From: Bacteroidales bacterium
Lineage (GTDB): Bacteria > Bacteroidota > Bacteroidia > Bacteroidales > ML635J-15
Reading direction: 5' to 3'
Assembly (NCBI GenBank): GCA_017620015.1
Contig: JAFZRE010000015.1
Span: 243,202 to 307,201 of the forward strand
Length of the DNA stretch: 64,000 bases
Each line of letters begins with the position of its first letter. The first letter of the stretch is position 1. The notes beneath the pieces are model-generated. The model was not told the DNA's origin, ran no database searches, and worked only from the letters and a program-made list of their open reading frames with translations. This document shows positions 60,351 through 64,000 of the stretch, piece by piece. The position numbers and the translations under genes were made by a program.

Positions 60351-63300
60351 ATGAAGAAATTACTCACTCTCGCCATCCTCGCACTCCTGTGCAATATAGC
60401 TTTCTCACAAACTGACACAACAGCCATATTCCATAAGGCAGATTCATTGAGTAATATTGGAGACCGTATAAATAAAGAAAAAAAATCTAATGAAGCCATT
60501 GAAATATACAAACAGGTGGCAGAAATAACAAAGGATATTAACGAAGGTAAAAATATTCGTTATGCTACAGCATTATATAACATCGCGACAATATATTCTG
60601 ATATTGCAGATGACAAAAATGCACTAATATATCATACACAGGCTTTGAAAATAAGGGAAAAAATTCTTGGGAAGGAGCATCCAGACTATGCCACATCTTT
60701 AAACAACATCGGCCTTACATATTATTTTATGGGCGATAACAAGAATGCTTTGAAATATTTTACTGCTGCATTGAAAATAAGAAAAAAAATTCTTGGAGAA
60801 ATGCATCCAGACTATGCCACATCGTTATCTCATACTGGTACTGTCCATAGAAATATTGGTGAATACCAGATTGCTTTAAAATACAATTTGCAAGCTTTGG
60901 AAATAAGGCGAAAAACTCTTGGAGAGACGCACTCTGACTATGCAAAGTCGCTAAATAGTGTCGGCACTATATATTCGTACATGGGCGATTACCAGAATGC
61001 TTTGAAATATCAGCTAAAAGCTCTGGATATTATAGGGGAAAATCAGGGTAAGAATAATCTAAACTATGCAGTATTGCTAAATAGCCTCGGTATGACATAT
61101 TCAAATATTGGCGAGTATAAAAATGCTTTAATTTATGAAATACAGGCTGCTGAATTAACAAAAAAAATTTTAGGAGAAGAAGATATCGACTATGCAGCTC
61201 TGCTAAATAATATTGCCGACGAATATGAAAATATGGGTGACTACCCAAATGCATTGAAATACAATATACAATCACTGGAAATACGAAAAAAGGTTCTCGG
61301 TGAGGAACATCCAGACTATGCTGCATCGCTAAATAATATTGGAACTATTTATTACGATCTGGGTGACTACCAGAGTGCATTGATATATTATACCAATGCA
61401 ATGAAAATCTGGAAAAAGATATCTGGAGAAGAACATCCTAACTATGCGAAATCTTTAAATAATATTGGTTCTATATATGATCATATTGGTGACTACCACA
61501 ATGCCTTAAAATACCAGATAAAAGCTATGGAAATAAGAGAAAAGGTTCTCGGGAAAGAACACCCTAACTATGCAGGTTCTCTAAATAATATTGGGATTAC
61601 TTATTCCGATATGGGAGACTACATAAGTGCACTGAAATATTATTTCCAAGCACTTGAAATAAAAAAGAAAGTATTGGGAAAAGAACATCCTAACTATGCA
61701 AGTTCGCTAGATAATATTGGAATCAATTATTCCGATATGGGAGACTACAAAAATGCCTTAAAATATTCTTTTCAAGCATTAAATATCAGAAATAAAACAA
61801 TTGGAGAGAAACATCCCGACTATGCAGAAACACTAAATAGCATTGGTTCTGCTTATTTTTATATGGGAGATTACCCAAACGCATTAAATTATCATTTTCA
61901 AGCTATGGAAATAAGAAAAGAAGTTTTGGGAGAAGAACATATAAACTACGCATTATCGCTAAATAATATTGGCAATGTATATATTCAAATTGGCGAATAC
62001 AAAAAATCGCTGGAATACATTCAGATGGCATCGAATATATTAAAAAAAACTCTTGGAAACGAACATCCATTCTTTGTCTTATCGTTAATTAGTATTGGTG
62101 ATACATACTATTGTATGAAAGATTACCAGAACGCAATAAAAACGAATACTATTGCATCAGATATTAGCAAGAACAATCTAATCAAGAATTTTTCCTTTAT
62201 GACAGCACACGAACGCGAAGCATACTGGAAAACAGTAAAAAATTGTTTTTCATATAACAACAAATATCTTTTTCACTCTCACAACGATACACTTGCAACA
62301 AAAACATCCTATAATTCAGAACTAATTACCAAAGGTCTGCTACTTGCATCTGAAATTAGCTTAACAAACACCATAATGGAAAGTGGCGATACAGCTCTGA
62401 TTTCGGAATACGAAACAATGAAAACAGCGCACTTGCAGTTGAATAAGGAACTTGAAAGGCCTATTACAGAACGCATTTACAATTGCGATTCATTGGAAAA
62501 CGAAATCCAGAAAATGGAACGCCACATAATGGAAAAGAGCAAGGAGTTCGGTGATGTCACACATTTCATAAAAATCGACTGGAAAGAAGTGCAAAATTCA
62601 TTAAAGCCAAACGATGTGGCTATTGAATTCACAAACTTTACCGAAGATGACACAACAAGATATTTGGCCCTTGTACTTACAAAAGACATGGAAGCTCCGG
62701 TATGCGTTCCTCTTTTTAATCAGTTTGAAATGCAAAAGTTACAACGTGGTATAGTGCCCGTAAAATCCGAAACATCAACCGAAGATGAAAACCGTGGTGC
62801 AACTACTGTAGCCGCAAAGCGACAAGGTATCTACGAATCCACAGGACTTTACAATCTGCTATGGAAACCATTGGAAAAATACTTCCCCGAAAATCCGCGC
62901 ATCTACTTTGCTCCATCAGGCGATTTGCACCAGATTGCAGTGGAATACGCACCAACCGGCAACGGCAAGACCATTTCGGACAAGTACGAGATATATCGCG
63001 TTTCCTCTACCCGCTTCCTCGCAATGGATTATATGCCAAAGCCATTCAAAAACTCAGTCCTTTATGGCGGGGTTTACTACGATAGTGATACAACCACCAT
63101 GAAGCAGGAAAGCGATAGGTTCACGAGAGGAACTGACGAAACTAGCACTTCGTTTGCTTCGCTCAACAATGATGAAGCCCGTTCGGCTCTGCCATACCTG
63201 CAAGGAACCAAAACAGAGGTAGAAAACATTGCCGCCAAGATGAAGAAAAAGAAGATTTCTGCCACACTCTACGAAGGTTCTACCGCCAACGAGGAGTCAT

Positions 63301-63818
63301 TCAAGGCATTATCTGGCAATAACATAGACATTCTGCACATTGCTACACACGGTTTCTTCCTCCCCACCGATGAAAAGTTGTCGGGCGACCAGTCGCTCAT
63401 CCAATCGGGACTTCTGCTGTCGGGTGCAAACTACGCATGGCAAAACCAACCAATCCCCGAAGGCGTTGAGGACGGTATTCTCACAGCCAAGGAAATCAGC
63501 TTTATGGACTTGCGCAAGACCGATTTGGTTGTCCTGTCCGCTTGCCAGACGGCACTTGGAGAAATCACTGGCGAAGGCGTATTCGGTCTGCAGCGTGGCT
63601 TCAAGAAGGCAGGGGCGCGAACCATCATCATGAGCCTCTGGCCAGTAGATGACAATGCCACACTGCTGATGATGACAGAGTTCTACTCGAACTTGACAAA
63701 AGGCATGACCAAGCGCGAAGCCTTCCTCACCGCACAAAACAAGGTCAAGGCTACAGTAGGATTCGAGAATCCGAGGTATTGGGCAGCGTTCATAATGCTG
63801 GATGGAAACGAAAAGTGA
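60351..63818 (+). CDS. Exported TPR-CHAT protein (caspase-like protease fold)
   Basis: A 1,155-aa protein with a signal peptide (MKKLLTLAILALLCNIAFSQ). About 13 kinesin-light-chain-type TPRs of 42 residues follow (about 60-600). Each has the pattern NALKY...AL.I..K.LG..HP.YA.SLNNIG. A helical linker (600-760) leads to a C-terminal CHAT domain. The caspase-like dyad is present: H1000 in HIATHGFF and C1065 in VLSACQTALGE. CHAT domains are proteases that are often paired with sensors. The N-terminal signal places this one outside the cytoplasm, unlike CRISPR-linked TPR-CHAT proteins. Target unknown. Confidence 0.9.
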   Translation: MKKLLTLAILALLCNIAFSQTDTTAIFHKADSLSNIGDRINKEKKSNEAIEIYKQVAEITKDINEGKNIRYATALYNIATIYSDIADDKNALIYHTQALKIREKILGKEHPDYATSLNNIGLTYYFMGDNKNALKYFTAALKIRKKILGEMHPDYATSLSHTGTVHRNIGEYQIALKYNLQALEIRRKTLGETHSDYAKSLNSVGTIYSYMGDYQNALKYQLKALDIIGENQGKNNLNYAVLLNSLGMTYSNIGEYKNALIYEIQAAELTKKILGEEDIDYAALLNNIADEYENMGDYPNALKYNIQSLEIRKKVLGEEHPDYAASLNNIGTIYYDLGDYQSALIYYTNAMKIWKKISGEEHPNYAKSLNNIGSIYDHIGDYHNALKYQIKAMEIREKVLGKEHPNYAGSLNNIGITYSDMGDYISALKYYFQALEIKKKVLGKEHPNYASSLDNIGINYSDMGDYKNALKYSFQALNIRNKTIGEKHPDYAETLNSIGSAYFYMGDYPNALNYHFQAMEIRKEVLGEEHINYALSLNNIGNVYIQIGEYKKSLEYIQMASNILKKTLGNEHPFFVLSLISIGDTYYCMKDYQNAIKTNTIASDISKNNLIKNFSFMTAHEREAYWKTVKNCFSYNNKYLFHSHNDTLATKTSYNSELITKGLLLASEISLTNTIMESGDTALISEYETMKTAHLQLNKELERPITERIYNCDSLENEIQKMERHIMEKSKEFGDVTHFIKIDWKEVQNSLKPNDVAIEFTNFTEDDTTRYLALVLTKDMEAPVCVPLFNQFEMQKLQRGIVPVKSETSTEDENRGATTVAAKRQGIYESTGLYNLLWKPLEKYFPENPRIYFAPSGDLHQIAVEYAPTGNGKTISDKYEIYRVSSTRFLAMDYMPKPFKNSVLYGGVYYDSDTTTMKQESDRFTRGTDETSTSFASLNNDEARSALPYLQGTKTEVENIAAKMKKKKISATLYEGSTANEESFKALSGNNIDILHIATHGFFLPTDEKLSGDQSLIQSGLLLSGANYAWQNQPIPEGVEDGILTAKEISFMDLRKTDLVVLSACQTALGEITGEGVFGLQRGFKKAGARTIIMSLWPVDDNATLLMMTEFYSNLTKGMTKREAFLTAQNKVKATVGFENPRYWAAFIMLDGNEK

Positions 63819-63871
63819 TTTTAGATTGACTGCGTCGAGCTAAAGGTTGACGATTTACGATGTCAATGCCT

Positions 63872-64000
63872 GAAATAGGTTGACCGTTTTTATTCACTAA
63901 AACAGTAAAATAAAAAAGGTCAACGATGGAAAAATTAACAGTAGAAGAAAGACAAAGAAGAAGCTTCAGCGAAAGCTTCAAACGAAAGAAAGTCCAGGAA
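63872..64000 (+). mobile_element. Left end of an IS3-like insertion sequence (truncated by window)
   Basis: A transposase start (63926) is preceded by GGTTGACC (63878-63885) and GGTCAAC (63918-63924), a short dyad at the position expected for an IS end. The exact outer boundary is a guess, since the right end is not in the window. Confidence 0.5.
63926..64000 (+). CDS. IS3-type transposase OrfA, N-terminus (3' end outside window)
   Basis: The first 25 codons read MEKLTVEERQRRSFSESFKR and continue KKVQE to the window edge. The pattern RRSFSESFKRKKVQE is the usual beginning of the helix-turn-helix OrfA protein of IS3-group elements in Bacteroidota. The start is the only ATG and has a short purine-rich stretch upstream (AAAAAAGG). 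Only 75 bp are seen, so family assignment is moderate. Confidence 0.62.
   Translation, partial: MEKLTVEERQRRSFSESFKRKKVQE

Noticed and set aside
60351..63818. TPR-CHAT gene considered as a CRISPR-linked (Craspase-type) protease
   Set aside because: It has a Sec signal peptide and there is no gRAMP/Cas7-11 gene or CRISPR array nearby.

Overview
The window is a chromosomal segment of a member of the Bacteroidota, most likely an uncultured Bacteroidales. Several things point there. Five proteins end in type IX secretion (T9SS) type A sorting domains. Two proteins look like T9SS machinery: a DUF5103 plug protein and a PorE-like TPR/PD40/OmpA protein. Many genes are preceded by the Bacteroidota -7 element TAnnTTTG, and most starts have little or no Shine-Dalgarno sequence. 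No rRNA operon, CRISPR array, prophage or plasmid backbone is visible. The species cannot be named from the sequence alone.

Layout. 1-4.3 kb holds the end of a T9SS cargo gene and a tight VWA / TatD / TcdA cluster, then tRNA-Arg(CCT). 4.5-9.1 kb (minus) holds a lipoprotein metallopeptidase, a first MntA-HepT toxin-antitoxin pair, a BspA-type leucine-rich-repeat protein and an XRE regulator. 9.3-13.1 kb (minus) holds a broken RhuM-like gene, a serine hydrolase and hutU. 13.5-17.2 kb is an AT-rich accessory stretch with uncharacterised genes, an agmatine-deiminase-like enzyme and a second MntA-HepT pair. 17.3-25 kb holds surface proteins and lipoproteins, a methyltransferase/ECF-S operon, tRNA-Leu(CAG) and the T9SS plug gene. 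25-31 kb (plus) holds a secreted protein, two glycosyltransferases, an S41 protease and recR. 31-35.7 kb holds a PKD surface protein, rnhA, an FMN oxidoreductase and cdaA. 35.8-42.6 kb is a complete TetR-TolC-MFP-RND efflux operon with a trailing PII-like gene. 42.8-46 kb holds tRNA-Leu(GAG), thiL and the PorE-like gene. 46-64 kb holds two lipoproteins, rpsA, a GNAT enzyme, a 1,864-aa repetitive T9SS adhesin, a C10 cysteine protease, cysS, a secreted TPR-CHAT protein and the start of an insertion sequence at the right edge.

The unifying theme is the cell envelope: T9SS machinery and cargo, lipoproteins, efflux and surface proteases. These sit among housekeeping genes (rpsA, cysS, recR, thiL, cdaA, tRNAs). 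Accessory content is concentrated at 6.8-17.2 kb.

The most unusual signal is not a gene. Many intergenic regions carry degenerate tandem arrays with a period of 7 or 8 bp (CTnnCAGG octamers, GTAAATC heptamers, AGAAAC/GGCGAAGCC composites). They recur at more than ten loci and in two cases run into the stop codon of the preceding gene. A second notable signal is a roughly 70-bp three-block upstream element, conserved at identical spacing upstream of two unrelated minus-strand promoters at 19.0 and 22.3 kb.
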